Positions 28,367 to 39,673 are shown, counted from the first letter of the stretch. The stretch is DNA of 64,000 nt from Pseudorhizobium flavum (GCF_902502825.2 NZ_LR723670.1:682001-746000), one strand, 5' to 3'. Program-made: numbers and translations. The notes: generated from the letters alone by a model not told the origin.

Positions 28367-29047
28367 CTAACCGCCGAACAGGGTCCGGAGGATATCGATA
28401 CCCCGGTCCTCGAACGCAACGTCGCCATGCTTGTTGCCGGGTCCGATGACGATCACCTTCGTACCCACGGGGGCCCTTGAATAGAGGTGCTCCACGTCCT
28501 TGTTCATCATCCGGATGCAGCCGGACGACAGGTTGAGCCCGATCGACCATGGCTGGTTGGTGCCGTGGATGCGGAAGATCGTGTCGCGGCCACCCTTGTA
28601 GAGGTACATTGCGCGCGCGCCGAGGGGATTGTCCGGGCCGCCCTTCTGGACGGCGGGCAGGATATGGCCACGAGCCGCCTCGCGACGGCGCATTTCCGCC
28701 GGGGGCGTCCATGACGGCCACTCCGCCTTGCGGCCGATCTTCACCACTCCTGACCAGCCGAAGCCTTCGCGACCGACGCCGATGCCATAGCGGGTCGCGC
28801 GGTTCTTGCCTTCCACGTAGTAGAGGAACTTGTTGTGGGTATCGACGATGATCGTGCCGGGTGCTTCATTGGTGGAAAAGCGGACCATCCGGCGCTTGTA
28901 TTTCTCGGGCACGGCACGATTGCGCACCGAAGGTGCCACGTCGCTTGCCGTCGTCGCCGGTCGGGCTCCAGAACTTTGAGCCGGAGCCTCGCTCGCCATC
29001 ATCGCCGCCATCAGGCTGGCGACGATCATCAGTGTCCTGCTTTTCAT
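28367..29047 (-). CDS. L,D-transpeptidase (YkuD domain), first of a tandem pair
   Basis: Periplasmic enzyme that makes 3-3 peptidoglycan cross-links or attaches proteins to peptidoglycan. 226 residues: a signal peptide (MKSRTLMIVASLMAAMMA), a ~55-residue linker, and the YkuD domain from about residue 63 (GTIIVDTHNKFLYYVEG). The catalytic region has RIHGTNQPW and SSGCIRMMN with the nucleophile Cys. ATG 29047 follows GAGGGG by six bases. It ends with a short extra tail after VIVIGPGN. A second copy follows upstream on the same strand. Confidence 0.92.
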   Translation of the reverse strand: MKSRTLMIVASLMAAMMASEAPAQSSGARPATTASDVAPSVRNRAVPEKYKRRMVRFSTNEAPGTIIVDTHNKFLYYVEGKNRATRYGIGVGREGFGWSGVVKIGRKAEWPSWTPPAEMRRREAARGHILPAVQKGGPDNPLGARAMYLYKGGRDTIFRIHGTNQPWSIGLNLSSGCIRMMNKDVEHLYSRAPVGTKVIVIGPGNKHGDVAFEDRGIDILRTLFGG

Positions 29048-29185
29048 CTTACCCCTCTTGCCGCTCTGCGGTGAATGGGGAAGCAAGATGTCCCGGCACG
29101 TGACAAACGGCAAGCAGAGGGAAGCGAATCACGACGTCCCTCGGACGAGAAACCGGTCGCGCCGTGGCGGAGCGGCCACAATCCA

Positions 29186-29944
29186 TCACATTACGATAAC
29201 CTTTGTCCCCACCTTAACCCGCTCGTAGAGATCGACCACGTCCTCGTTTCGCATGCGGATGCAGCCCGAGGAGACGGCGCTGCCGATCGTCCAAGGGGCA
29301 TTGGTCCCGTGAATTCGGTAGAGCGTCGAGCCGAGATACATGGCTCGCGCACCCAGCGGGTTCGCGGGACCGCCGTCCATGCTGGCCGGCAGGAAGTGGC
29401 CCTTCGCAGCTTCGCGGGCGATCATCTCTTTCGGTGGAACCCAGCGCGGCCACTCCGCCTTCCGGGTGACCTTGTGGATGCCGGCCCATTCGAAGCCTGG
29501 CTTGCCGACGCCGACGCCGTAGCGGCGAGCCTGTCCGTTGCCAGTGACGAGGTAGAGGAAGCGGTTGTTGGTGTCGATGACGATCGTGCCAGGAGCATGC
29601 TTCGTTTCATAAGCGACCGTCTGCGGCAGGAACTGCGGCTCGATCTGACTGCGGACGACCTTGTTCGGCCGCATGCTTGCCGGCTGCACCATGCCTTGGC
29701 GGGCCGTCTGCGGGCGACGCTGGACTTCCCGCTGTGTTCTAGGCTGGAAAAGGCCGCGCGGCTTTTCCGGACGCGTCGGATAGACCACCGGACGCACGTT
29801 GGCCCCACCGAGCTGCAGGATCCACGGTGCCGCGAGATCGGGACTGACGATCACTGGCGGTCGCTCGCGATAGCGATCGTTCGCCTGCGCCATCGTCGCA
29901 AAGGCGGGAATAAGGCCGAGGGCCAGCAGAAGCATCTTGTTCAT
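29186..29944 (-). CDS. L,D-transpeptidase (YkuD domain), second of a tandem pair
   Basis: 252 residues. Signal peptide MNKMLLLALGLIPAFATMAQ, then a basic, proline-rich linker of about 85 residues (several R/P/Q segments) that could bind wall or other polymers, then the YkuD domain (GTIVIDTNNRFLYLV) with RIHGTNAPW and SSGCIRMRN. The domain is clearly similar to the preceding gene's, so the pair arose by duplication, but this one stops right after KVIVM and has the longer linker. ATG 29944 was used; a GTG at 29956 is an alternative. Confidence 0.92.
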   Translation of the reverse strand: MNKMLLLALGLIPAFATMAQANDRYRERPPVIVSPDLAAPWILQLGGANVRPVVYPTRPEKPRGLFQPRTQREVQRRPQTARQGMVQPASMRPNKVVRSQIEPQFLPQTVAYETKHAPGTIVIDTNNRFLYLVTGNGQARRYGVGVGKPGFEWAGIHKVTRKAEWPRWVPPKEMIAREAAKGHFLPASMDGGPANPLGARAMYLGSTLYRIHGTNAPWTIGSAVSSGCIRMRNEDVVDLYERVKVGTKVIVM

Positions 29945-30151
29945 CGTCGGATCCACTCGTTACACATGCACCGATAGGGCGGTCTCTGCCCGTTGCAGAT
30001 CACGCTGCCAATGGAGAACGAGGGAAGTGTAAACGGGTGGCGATTCAAATACGGCTCTGGGCATAAACCTTTCGGCAGGGTTACCGGCTGGTTTGGGGAC
30101 ATGGTTGACCAGGACTGAATCCAGCACGCGGCGCATTAACAGAGGGCGACA

Positions 30152-30781
30152 ATGGAAAAGACGGGCATCATCATCGGCGACGACAGCCGTCCGCGGTGCT
30201 TCTGGCATGGAGGGCTCGACGACTATCGCCGCTACCATGACGAGGAGTGGGGGCGGCCGGTGACCGATGACTTCCGGTTGTTCGAAAAGATCTGCCTCGA
30301 AGGCTTTCAGTCGGGCTTGTCGTGGCTGACGATCCTGCGCAAGCGGGAGAACTTCCGGGTCGCCTTCGCTGGCTTCGATTTCGAGAAGGTGGCGTCGTTC
30401 GACCAGGACGACGTGGAGCGGTTGGTGGCCGATGCAGGGATCATCCGCCACCGTGGAAAGATCGTCTCGACCATCAACAACGCTCGCCGCGCGGTCGAAC
30501 TGCGAGGCGAGTTTGGCTCGCTTGCGAAATTCTTCTGGAGCTTCGAGCCGTCACCGGCCGACCGCCCGGCCGTGATGGACCTTGCAACGCTGCGGGCGAA
30601 CCCCACCACCGCAACGTCGATCCGGCTCTCCAAGGACCTGAAGAGACGCGGCTGGACCTTTGTCGGCCCGACCACCGTCTACGCCTTCATGCAGGCGATG
30701 GGGCTGGTCAACGACCATCTCGCAGGCTGCTTCTGCCAGTCCGAGGTCGATCGGCTGCGGGCCGAGTTCATTCGCCCGTGA
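30152..30781 (+). CDS. tag: DNA-3-methyladenine glycosylase I
   Basis: Base-excision repair enzyme removing 3-methyladenine from alkylated DNA. 209 residues. Zinc-binding Cys in RPRCFWHGG and the His/Cys pair in VNDHLAGCFCQ are kept. EEWGRPVTDDFRLFEKICLE and GLSWLTILRKR are the characteristic blocks, and the helix-hairpin-helix-like core follows. It is monocistronic and its last 14 bp overlap the end of the convergent HAD gene. Confidence 0.95.
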   Translation: MEKTGIIIGDDSRPRCFWHGGLDDYRRYHDEEWGRPVTDDFRLFEKICLEGFQSGLSWLTILRKRENFRVAFAGFDFEKVASFDQDDVERLVADAGIIRHRGKIVSTINNARRAVELRGEFGSLAKFFWSFEPSPADRPAVMDLATLRANPTTATSIRLSKDLKRRGWTFVGPTTVYAFMQAMGLVNDHLAGCFCQSEVDRLRAEFIRP

Positions 30782-31472
30782 TCTCCGCCAGGACATCCCG
30801 CAACTGCCCCAGATGCTCGATCTGCCGGAAGCGTGGTGCGTCCGTCGGCGGCTCGACATGCTCCACCACCCAGGTCAGTTCGTGCGGCACGAAGACGCCG
30901 TAGCTGCCGGCGGCGATTGCCGGCACGATGTCGGACTTCAGCGAATTGCCAACCATCATCGCGCGGTCTGGCCCATCGGCAACCTTTGAGAAAATCCGCC
31001 GGTAGGTGGTGGCGCTCTTGTCGCTGACGATCTCGATCGCGTCGAAGAGCTCGCCAAGGCCGGATTGCGCCAGCTTGCGCTCCTGGTCGAACAGGTCACC
31101 TTTCGTGATCAGCACGAGCAGGTACTCGCCGTTGAGTGCGCGAAGCGTCTCCTCCACATGCGGCAGCGTCTCGACAGGGTGGCGCAGGAGATCACGGCCG
31201 ATATCAAGGATTTCGGCGATCGTCTTCGCGGGCACACGACCGTCTGTGATCTCGATCGCCGTCTCGATCATCGAGAGCGTGAAGCCCTTGATGCCGAAGC
31301 CGTAATGCTCGAGGTTCCGCTGCTCCGCCTCCAGCAGCCGCTCGGAAACATGACTTCCCTCGGCGTATTCGCCAAGCAGAGTGGCAAAATGCTCCTCTGT
31401 CAGGCGGTAGAACTGCTCGTTCTGCCAGAGCGTGTCGTCGGCATCGAAGCCGATGGCCGTGATGGGGCGCAT
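30768..31472 (-). CDS. HAD family hydrolase
   Basis: 234-residue haloacid-dehalogenase superfamily phosphatase. Motif I is GFDADDTLWQNE (residues 6-17), the motif II/III region has LVLITKGD, and motif IV is MMVGNSLKSDIVPA. A helical cap follows motif I, so this is a subfamily I member. ATG 31472 was chosen because GGAGGA lies six bases upstream. The substrate is unknown; FMN, sugar or nucleotide phosphatases share this pattern. Confidence 0.88.
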   Translation of the reverse strand: MRPITAIGFDADDTLWQNEQFYRLTEEHFATLLGEYAEGSHVSERLLEAEQRNLEHYGFGIKGFTLSMIETAIEITDGRVPAKTIAEILDIGRDLLRHPVETLPHVEETLRALNGEYLLVLITKGDLFDQERKLAQSGLGELFDAIEIVSDKSATTYRRIFSKVADGPDRAMMVGNSLKSDIVPAIAAGSYGVFVPHELTWVVEHVEPPTDAPRFRQIEHLGQLRDVLAEITGE

Positions 31473-31542
31473 GATCAATCCTCCAGCGTCCCATATGGAC
31501 CGGAGAGGAGAGCCGGGCAAGGATTCTGCCCGGCTCCGAATG

Positions 31543-31914
31543 TTACTGTCCCCGTTCTTCCAGCCACTTGCGCATGTCGGAGATCTCCGCCTCCTGCGCC
31601 TTGATCACCTCTTCAGCGAGCTTGCGCATTTCCGGATCCTTGCCGTGTTCGAGCTGGATCTTCGCCATGTCGATTGCGCCCTGGTGATGCGGGATCATAC
31701 TGCGCACGAAGTCGATATCGGCGTCACCTGTATAGTCGATCGCCATATCCTCGTGCATCTTCAGGTTGGCGTCCTCGAACGCCTTGGCCACCGGATCGTC
31801 GGACGCGGCCGCAGTGGTGTCGGCGTGGCCGTGGCCTTGCATGTCCTGCGCCATGGCAGGCGTCATGAGAAGGAGCGCGAGCGCGGACGTGGTGATGAGG
31901 TGTCTTGCAGACAT
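31543..31914 (-). CDS. DUF305 (CopM-like) exported His/Met-rich protein
   Basis: 123 residues with a signal peptide (MSARHLITTSALALLLMTPAMAQ). The mature protein begins with a His-rich MQGHGHADT and then the DUF305 four-helix bundle, with the characteristic MIPHHQGAIDMAK. Members of this family bind copper (CopM) or otherwise act in periplasmic metal handling. ATG 31914 follows AAAGGA by six bases. Last gene of the probable three-gene operon 33129-31543. Confidence 0.88.
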   Translation of the reverse strand: MSARHLITTSALALLLMTPAMAQDMQGHGHADTTAAASDDPVAKAFEDANLKMHEDMAIDYTGDADIDFVRSMIPHHQGAIDMAKIQLEHGKDPEMRKLAEEVIKAQEAEISDMRKWLEERGQ

Positions 31915-31955
31915 GGTTCTTCCTTTTCGTATCTCTGGTTTGGATTGAGCGGAAT

Positions 31956-32354
31956 TCACATCACGAACTTCGGTGGGCGCTCCAGAGGTGACGGTTCGGA
32001 AGAGGAAATGACCCTGGCCTTGTGCCCCACGCGATAAAAGAGGCGTTCGCTGTAGCCGACCTCAAATGGACGAGGCGGCAGGATGACGAGGCAGATGATG
32101 CAGAAGGTCATCGGGCAGGGCGCTTCATGCGTCTCGCCGGCGAAACGGTTCACCTGCCGTTCAGTCGAGGCGCTGGCAGAACGATCCTGATGGAGATGAT
32201 GACCCGTTGATCGCTCGGAAAGCGCAGGGGCGGGTACCGGCGCATCGGCACGCGCGGCGGCAGATGAGACGCCGCCGGCGAATATCCAGAAGAAGAGGAG
32301 CAGCAGCGCCGATAGATGCTTCATGCGAAACTGCTTACTTCTGAATTGCGGCAT
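31956..32354 (-). CDS. Small membrane-anchored protein with Cys/His motifs
   Basis: 132 residues, no family I can name. It has an N-terminal hydrophobic segment (HLSALLLLFFWIFAGG), a linker with HHLHQD, a CX4CX2C stretch (CPMTFCIIC) that begins a second short hydrophobic segment, and a basic, Pro-rich end (LERPPKFVM). The Cys and His groups suggest metal binding, in line with the downstream DUF305 gene. ATG 32354 is preceded by GGAC with about 8-base spacing; ATG 32324 is an alternative. It starts 11 bp after the stop of the methyltransferase-like gene. Confidence 0.6.
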   Translation of the reverse strand: MPQFRSKQFRMKHLSALLLLFFWIFAGGVSSAAARADAPVPAPALSERSTGHHLHQDRSASASTERQVNRFAGETHEAPCPMTFCIICLVILPPRPFEVGYSERLFYRVGHKARVISSSEPSPLERPPKFVM

Positions 32355-32364
32355 TGCAATCGTC

Positions 32365-33129
32365 CTATCGCATGACCCGCTTGGCGATGACCTGATGGAC
32401 AATCTGATAGTCTCTGCCTTGCTCCCCGAACGGCACGACGGGCCATGGCCAACGCTCGTCGCCGTCCGGTGCAGGCACTCCATGCAAGAGGTCTGCCGAC
32501 TTCAGCGTCTCGCCGGAGCGGCGGACGATCCTGTAGGCGACGTCCGTCAGGAGAATCGTCGTGCAGGGCAGGGCCGTCAGATCGCGCAGATGTGCCTCGA
32601 GGAGTTGCGGTACAACATCCGCTGGTGACACATCCTTGTCCTGTTTAAGGCGGCACTCGGCACCCACGCCGATCTGCGACAGCAGGTTGGCCGAGATCAC
32701 CAGGTCCAGGTAGGGGACTTGCCGGAGAAAGGCGAGCGGCTCCGGGCGCTCCCCGGCCAGCGCATCGCTGAATCCCGAGAGGTCGCGATGGACGAGCCGC
32801 ACATTGTCCAGACGCTTGGCTTTGAGCCACAGGCGCACGCTCGCCAGATGCACCAGATCAACCAGTACAACCGTGTCGAAGGTGCGGGCGAGGGCTTCCA
32901 CGGGCACGTCCCGCAGAAGCCCCGAACCAAGCACCACCGCCGTCCGCCGCTGGCGCATCCGGCCGATCGTGTCGGCAACAAACCGCCGGCAGTTTCCCTC
33001 ATGCGCCGCCCACTCGTCCTTGCAGCGCGTGGCGCGAGACCAGAGGCTGACCGAGGAGCCGATGAACGGGCGAAATTCGCTTGGTGTGACCGGAGTGGTC
33101 GCGGCATACTGAATGGCTTCGATGATCAT
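32365..33129 (-). CDS. Class I SAM methyltransferase-like protein
   Basis: 254 residues with a Rossmann core: TAVVLGSGLLRDVP near residue 63 (glycine loop), VVLVDLVH about 25 residues later, and LDLVISANLLSQIG at motif IV position. That pattern fits a class I methyltransferase, but no substrate signature is visible and the family is unfamiliar to me. First gene of the run with the small membrane protein and DUF305 genes. Divergent from hisS, with 126 bp between. Confidence 0.6.
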   Translation of the reverse strand: MIIEAIQYAATTPVTPSEFRPFIGSSVSLWSRATRCKDEWAAHEGNCRRFVADTIGRMRQRRTAVVLGSGLLRDVPVEALARTFDTVVLVDLVHLASVRLWLKAKRLDNVRLVHRDLSGFSDALAGERPEPLAFLRQVPYLDLVISANLLSQIGVGAECRLKQDKDVSPADVVPQLLEAHLRDLTALPCTTILLTDVAYRIVRRSGETLKSADLLHGVPAPDGDERWPWPVVPFGEQGRDYQIVHQVIAKRVMR

Positions 33130-33255
33130 CCGGTGGCGTTACCAAATTGCGTGAGCCTTCGCCAGCCGGCCGCCCTTGCCGCTCCGGCCTCCATCCTCTA
33201 AGAAACCGCTCACGAAATCCGGCCCTTCCGGGCCGCCGGCAATGGACATCCGATC

Positions 33256-34800
33256 ATGAGCGAGAAGCAGAAGAAACCCCAGAAGCTGAAGGCCCGCCTG
33301 CCGCGTGGCTTCGTCGATCGCTCGGCTGCCGATATCCATGCCACCAACGAGATGATCGCCAAGATCCGCGAGGTCTACGAGCGCTACGGCTTCGATCCGG
33401 TCGAGACGCCGCTCTTCGAGTATACGGACGCCCTCGGAAAGTTCCTCCCGGATGCCGATCGCCCCAACGAGGGCGTCTTCTCGCTGCAGGACGACGACGA
33501 CCAGTGGATGAGCCTGCGTTACGACCTGACGGCGCCGCTTGCTCGCCATGTGGCGGAGAACTTCAACGAGATCCAACTGCCGTTCCGCACCTATCGCGCC
33601 GGATACGTCTTCCGCAACGAGAAGCCCGGCCCCGGCCGCTTCCGCCAGTTCATGCAGTTCGACGCCGATACCGTCGGCGCACCGGGCGTCCAGGCCGATG
33701 CCGAGATGTGCATGATGATGGCCGACACGATGGAAGCACTCGGCATCAAGCGCGGCGACTATGTGATCCGGGTCAACAACCGCAAGGTTCTGGATGCAGT
33801 GTTGGATGCGGTAGGTTTGGCGGGCGAGGGAAAGGCAGGGCAGCGCCTGACGGTGCTGCGGGCACTAGATAAAATGGACAAGTTCGGGTTGACGGGTGTG
33901 CAGCTCTTACTAGGCCCAGGCCGCAAAGATGAAAGTGGTGATTTCACCAAAGGGGCCGGTCTTGACGATATACAGATCATGCGATTGCTCAACACGCTTG
34001 GCTGGGGAGAGAGAGGCAGCGGCCCAGACAGCTCAGTCAACGATCGGTTGACGATCTTCAATCTACGAGACCGCCTCGAAGAGTACGGCGTTGCTACTGC
34101 TGGCGCAGATGAACTTTTGCTCATCAACGATTTGGTTCGCGCCGCTGACTATGATGAGAGCCGCATCAAGATCGACCCCTCGGTCGTCCGCGGCCTCGAA
34201 TACTACACCGGCCCCGTCTTCGAAGCTGAACTCACCTTCGACGTTACCAACGAGAAGGGCGAGAAGGTCGTCTTCGGCTCTGTCGGGGGCGGCGGGCGCT
34301 ATGATGGGCTCGTGTCGCGCTTTATGGGCCAGCCGGTCCCGGCCACCGGCTTTTCCATCGGTGTCTCGCGCCTGATGACGGCGCTGAAGAACCTCGGCAA
34401 GCTCGGTCAGGACGAAGTGCTTGGTCCCGTCCTAGTCACCGTTATGGACGGCGATGTCGAAAGCATGGGCCGCTACCAGCGCTTTACGCAGGAACTGCGC
34501 GCCGCCGGCATCCGAGCCGAAATGTATCAGGGCAACTGGAAGAAGTTCGGCAACCAGCTGAAATATGCCGATCGCCGCGGCTCCCCCATCGCCATCATCC
34601 AGGGCGGCGACGAGCGGGCAGAGGGCGTCGTGCAGATCAAGGACCTAATCGAGGGCAAGCGGTTGTCCGGCGAGATAGAGGACAACGCCACCTGGCGCGA
34701 GGCCCGCGTCGCGCAGGAGACCGTGTCGGAAACCAATCTCGTCGCCAAGGTGAAGGAAATCCTGGCCGCTCAGGCGGAAGACCGGCGGCGGGCAGGCTGA
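33256..34800 (+). CDS. hisS: Histidyl-tRNA synthetase
   Basis: Class II aminoacyl-tRNA synthetase charging tRNA-His. 514 residues, long as in other alphaproteobacteria. Motif 2 is [16 protein letters not shown], HisA motifs are [15 protein letters not shown] and the motif 3 region [11 protein letters not shown] with [11 protein letters not shown], and a C-terminal anticodon domain follows. The stretch about 33785-34145, between motif 2 and the HisA motif, has clearly different composition (TTA, CTA, ATA, AGA codons) while the frame stays open. First gene of hisS-hisZ-hisG; the hisZ ATG is 2 bp after its stop. Confidence 0.96.
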   Translation: MSEKQKKPQKLKARLPRGFVDRSAADIHATNEMIAKIREVYERYGFDPVETPLFEYTDALGKFLPDADRPNEGVFSLQDDDDQWMSLRYDLTAPLARHVAENFNEIQLPFRTYRAGYVFRNEKPGPGRFRQFMQFDADTVGAPGVQADAEMCMMMADTMEALGIKRGDYVIRVNNRKVLDAVLDAVGLAGEGKAGQRLTVLRALDKMDKFGLTGVQLLLGPGRKDESGDFTKGAGLDDIQIMRLLNTLGWGERGSGPDSSVNDRLTIFNLRDRLEEYGVATAGADELLLINDLVRAADYDESRIKIDPSVVRGLEYYTGPVFEAELTFDVTNEKGEKVVFGSVGGGGRYDGLVSRFMGQPVPATGFSIGVSRLMTALKNLGKLGQDEVLGPVLVTVMDGDVESMGRYQRFTQELRAAGIRAEMYQGNWKKFGNQLKYADRRGSPIAIIQGGDERAEGVVQIKDLIEGKRLSGEIEDNATWREARVAQETVSETNLVAKVKEILAAQAEDRRRAG

Positions 34801-34802
34801 CC

Positions 34803-35924
34803 ATGCCCGTAACCGACATACCGGACTTTGCCGGTGACCTGCTGGAGGAATTCGAGGCGCGCCGCACGGTGCGCGTCAATACCCCGGTCATCCAGCCGGC
34901 CGAACCCTTCCTCGACATGGCGGGCGAGGACCTGCGGCGCCGCATCTTCCTGACCGAGAGCGAAACCGGCGCGAGCCTCTGCCTGCGACCGGAGTTCACC
35001 ATTCCGGTCTGCCTGCGCCATATCGAGTCCGCGACCGGCACGCCGAGGCGATATTCCTACCTCGGCGAGGTCTTCCGCCAGCGCCGCGAAGGCTCCCACG
35101 AATTCTATCAGGCCGGCATAGAGGACCTCGGAGAAGGCGACACGGCCGCCGCCGACGCCACCGCGATCGGCGATGCCATAGGCATTCTCGGCCGGCTTCT
35201 CCCCGGACGTGCTCTTGCGCTGACGCTCGGCGACCAGGCGGTATTCGAAGCGGTGGTGAGGGCGCTTGGCCTGCCGCTCGGCTGGCAGAAGCGGCTGATC
35301 CACGCCTTCGGCGACATGGCGCATCTCGAGGCGCTTCTGGACCGACTCGCGAGACCCCAGCCGGTGGCGGGCCTTGAACCGCAGATAGCGGCGCTTCTCG
35401 CTTCGGGCGAAGAGGATGAACTGGTGGCGCGGATCGACCGCACCATGCAGGAGACGGGTTACTCCACCAATGCCAGCCGTTCGCCCGTCGAGATTGCGCG
35501 GCGCCTGAAGGACAAGCTGGCGCTCGCCGAGACGAGGCTCGATGGGGGCGCCTTGCTTCTCCTGCGGGAGTTCCTCACGCTCAGACTGCCGCTCGCCGAT
35601 GCGTCCTCGGCGCTCGCGGGCTTCGCCGATGCAGCCGGCTTGGACCTCGATCCGGCGCTTGCCCGGTTCGACGCGCGGCTGGCCGCACTGACCGAAAGCG
35701 GGCTTGATCTTTCCGGCATGACCTATCGCGCGGCCTTCGGCCGTCCTCTGGACTATTACACCGGCTTGGTTTTCGAAGTGACCGAGACAGGGTCATCGGC
35801 CGTGCTTGCGGGTGGCGGTCGGTTTGACCGGTTGTTGACGTTGTTGGGCGCTAAGGATCGCATTCCGGCGGTGGGCTTTGCGCTCTGGCTCGACCGCATC
35901 GAGCAGGCGAGGGACCAGGAATGA
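34803..35924 (+). CDS. hisZ: ATP phosphoribosyltransferase regulatory subunit HisZ
   Basis: Catalytically inactive paralogue of histidyl-tRNA synthetase that forms the active hetero-octamer with the short HisG. 373 residues. The class II core is recognisable ([42 protein letters not shown] shortened here to its start [13 protein letters not shown], and [14 protein letters not shown]), but the anticodon-binding domain of HisS is absent. It overlaps hisG by 4 bp, so both are coupled, as needed for complex assembly. Confidence 0.95.
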   Translation: MPVTDIPDFAGDLLEEFEARRTVRVNTPVIQPAEPFLDMAGEDLRRRIFLTESETGASLCLRPEFTIPVCLRHIESATGTPRRYSYLGEVFRQRREGSHEFYQAGIEDLGEGDTAAADATAIGDAIGILGRLLPGRALALTLGDQAVFEAVVRALGLPLGWQKRLIHAFGDMAHLEALLDRLARPQPVAGLEPQIAALLASGEEDELVARIDRTMQETGYSTNASRSPVEIARRLKDKLALAETRLDGGALLLLREFLTLRLPLADASSALAGFADAAGLDLDPALARFDARLAALTESGLDLSGMTYRAAFGRPLDYYTGLVFEVTETGSSAVLAGGGRFDRLLTLLGAKDRIPAVGFALWLDRIEQARDQE

Positions 35925-36619
35925 CGATCACCATAGCACTGCCCTCCAAGGGGCGCATCAAGGACGATACGGCGGCCGTCTTCGATCGCGCCGGCCTCGC
36001 CATATCCGCCGTCGGCAATGATCGCTCCTATCGCGGTCGGATCGATGGCATTGAAGGCGTCGAGGTCGCCTATCTCTCCGCGTCGGAGATTGCGCGGGAA
36101 CTGGCGGCTGGCGCGGTCGATTTCGGTGTTACCGGCGAGGATCTCGTGCGCGAAGGCATGGCCGAGGTCGATGCCAAGGTGGATTTCTGTGCTCGTCTCG
36201 GCTTCGGCCAGGCGGATGTCGTCGTCGCAGTGCCGGAGATCTGGCTGGATGTGGAGACGATGGAAGATCTGGGGGACGTCGCCGCCGATTTTCGCACCCG
36301 CCACGGCCGGCGTCTTGCGATCGCCACGAAATACTGGCGGCTCACGCAGCAGTTCTTTTCGCGCCAGCATGGCATCCAGCTCTACCGGATCGTCGAGAGC
36401 CTAGGGGCTACCGAGGGTGCGCCGGCAGCAGGCCAGGCGGATATCATCGTCGACATCACCTCCACCGGCTCCACGCTCAAGGCAAACCACCTGAAGGTGC
36501 TTAGCGATGGCGTGATCCTGAAGAGCGAGGCCTGCCTTGTTCGCGCACGCAAGCCTGAGCACGACCGGGACCCTCGGATCGGCCGGATCATCCAGGCAGT
36601 GCAAGGCGCGGTTGTCTAA
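35921..36619 (+). CDS. hisG: ATP phosphoribosyltransferase, short form HisG
   Basis: First step of histidine biosynthesis, joining ATP and PRPP. 232 residues, the short HisG form that lacks the C-terminal regulatory domain and needs His[16 protein letters not shown] opens the protein, and the PRPP loop region is [18 protein letters not shown]. The ATG overlaps the hisZ stop. Feedback inhibition by histidine is known for the HisZ-HisG complex. Confidence 0.95.
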   Translation: MTITIALPSKGRIKDDTAAVFDRAGLAISAVGNDRSYRGRIDGIEGVEVAYLSASEIARELAAGAVDFGVTGEDLVREGMAEVDAKVDFCARLGFGQADVVVAVPEIWLDVETMEDLGDVAADFRTRHGRRLAIATKYWRLTQQFFSRQHGIQLYRIVESLGATEGAPAAGQADIIVDITSTGSTLKANHLKVLSDGVILKSEACLVRARKPEHDRDPRIGRIIQAVQGAVV

Positions 36620-36623
36620 ACGG

Positions 36624-37226
36624 ATGGCCGAGGACGACAACATCATCGGCCTCTACGAGCGGCACGCGCAGGCTTTCGACCAGTTGCGCGGCAAGAACCT
36701 CTTCGAGAAGCCCTGGCTGGATCGCTTCGCCGCGCTTCTTCCGCCGAGCGGTACGATTCTGGATCTCGGCTGCGGCTCCGGAGAGCCGATCGCGGGCCAT
36801 TTCATTGCCCGCGGCTTTCGTCTGACCGGTGTCGACAGTTCCCCGTCGCTGATCGAGCTGGCAAGACAGCGGTTTCCCGATCAGCAGTGGATCGTCCGCG
36901 ACATGCGCAGGCTGCCGCCCGGGCGGACCTTCAACGGCGTCATCGCCTGGCACAGCTTCTTCCATCTCAGCCCCGCGGACCAGCACGCCATGTTCCCGGT
37001 CTTCGCTTACCTCGCGGCACCCGGGGCAGCGCTGCTGTTCACGGCCGGCCATTTCGAGGGCGTGGCGATGGGGGAGTTCGGCGGCGAGCCGCTCTATCAC
37101 GCGAGCCTGTCGCGGCAGGAGTATGGGGACCTGCTGGCGGTAAACGGTTTTAAACTCGTGGCGCAGATGGACCAGGATCCCGCCTGCGGTGGCGCCACCG
37201 TCTGGCTGGCGCAGCGCGTCATCTGA
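36624..37226 (+). CDS. Class I SAM-dependent methyltransferase
   Basis: 200 residues with motif I ILDLGCGSGEPIAGH near residue 50, the acidic end of strand 2 in LTGVDSSPSLIELA, and NGVIAWHSFFHLSP as motif IV. That is the pattern of small-molecule methyltransferases. It begins 4 bp after hisG and is probably the last gene of the his operon here, without a known role in histidine synthesis. A bidirectional terminator follows. Confidence 0.88.
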   Translation: MAEDDNIIGLYERHAQAFDQLRGKNLFEKPWLDRFAALLPPSGTILDLGCGSGEPIAGHFIARGFRLTGVDSSPSLIELARQRFPDQQWIVRDMRRLPPGRTFNGVIAWHSFFHLSPADQHAMFPVFAYLAAPGAALLFTAGHFEGVAMGEFGGEPLYHASLSRQEYGDLLAVNGFKLVAQMDQDPACGGATVWLAQRVI

Positions 37227-37234
37227 CATACACG

Positions 37235-37270
37235 AAAAACCCGCCGGTCCGTGTGGGATCCGGCGGGTTT
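37235..37270 (+). terminator. Bidirectional terminator between the his operon and doxX-like gene
   Basis: CCCGCCGG and CCGGCGGG with a 12-base loop, flanked by AAAAA on the left and TTT on the right. It sits between convergent genes and fits termination in both directions. Confidence 0.78.
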
Positions 37271-37294
37271 GCCTTGGGCAGGGAATGTCGAAGG

Positions 37295-37750
37295 CTAGGC
37301 GGCGATTGCGACTGTACCGCGGCGGCGGGCGTCGAGCGAATAGGCGCCGGCTCCAACAGCGGCAAGCGCCAGGAAGCCGCCGGCGATCGTCAGGTTTTTC
37401 ATCATCATCAGGCCGTTAAACATGGTCAGCAGGCCATTGGCCGCTTCCGGGAAGTCAGGCACGTTGATGGCGCCGGAGTGGAAGACGAGGCCCGTGAAGG
37501 CGGAGAAGAGCGCAAGCAGGATCGCCGAGATGCGAGTCTGGAAGCCGACCAGCACGAAGAGGCCGACGATCAGTTCGAACAAGCCTGCGAGATAGGCGAG
37601 CGCGGTCGCGGCCGGGAAACCGGCCCCGGCGATCATACCTGCGGTGCCGGCTGGATCGAGGAGCTTCGGATAGCCGGACAGGATGAACATTGCCGAAAGC
37701 AGGACGCGGGCGGCAAGCAGCAGAAGGTTGTTGGTCGAGGTGTTGGGCAT
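37295..37750 (-). CDS. DoxX family membrane protein
   Basis: 151 residues with four hydrophobic segments. The opening LLLLAARVLLSAMFILSGYPKL is cut here to its key part AARVLLSAMFILSGYPKL, the typical DoxX start; the family includes subunits of thiosulfate:quinone oxidoreductase and stress-related inner-membrane proteins. ATG 37750 has GGAGA six bases upstream. No partner gene indicates which role applies. Confidence 0.85.
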   Translation of the reverse strand: MPNTSTNNLLLLAARVLLSAMFILSGYPKLLDPAGTAGMIAGAGFPAATALAYLAGLFELIVGLFVLVGFQTRISAILLALFSAFTGLVFHSGAINVPDFPEAANGLLTMFNGLMMMKNLTIAGGFLALAAVGAGAYSLDARRRGTVAIAA

Positions 37751-37904
37751 GGGGGTTCTCCAGAAAGAAATGTTGATGTTCAGTGGCATCGAATTCTGCA
37801 CCGGAATATGCGCGCCAACTGGCCTGTCAGAAAGATGAACAATCGGAGACAGATCGTCGTCGAAAATTGAACGGTAGAGGGAACTGGGCTTCTTTCACCC
37901 CAAC

Positions 37905-37930
37905 AGAAAAGGGCGGTCCGAAGACCGCCC
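37905..37930 (-). terminator. Terminator after groEL
   Basis: On the minus strand GGGCGGTC, a TTCG tetraloop, GACCGCCC and then TTTTCTGTT. The strong stem with a UUCG loop lies 45 bp after the groEL stop. Confidence 0.9.
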
Positions 37931-37974
37931 TTCCTGATTTGAACCGGATGGCTCAGATGTAGGACCAGAAGGTC

Positions 37975-39639
<1,665 letters not shown>

Positions 39640-39673
39640 TCAGCGTGATTTCGGGATGGGCGAGAGGCTAAGA

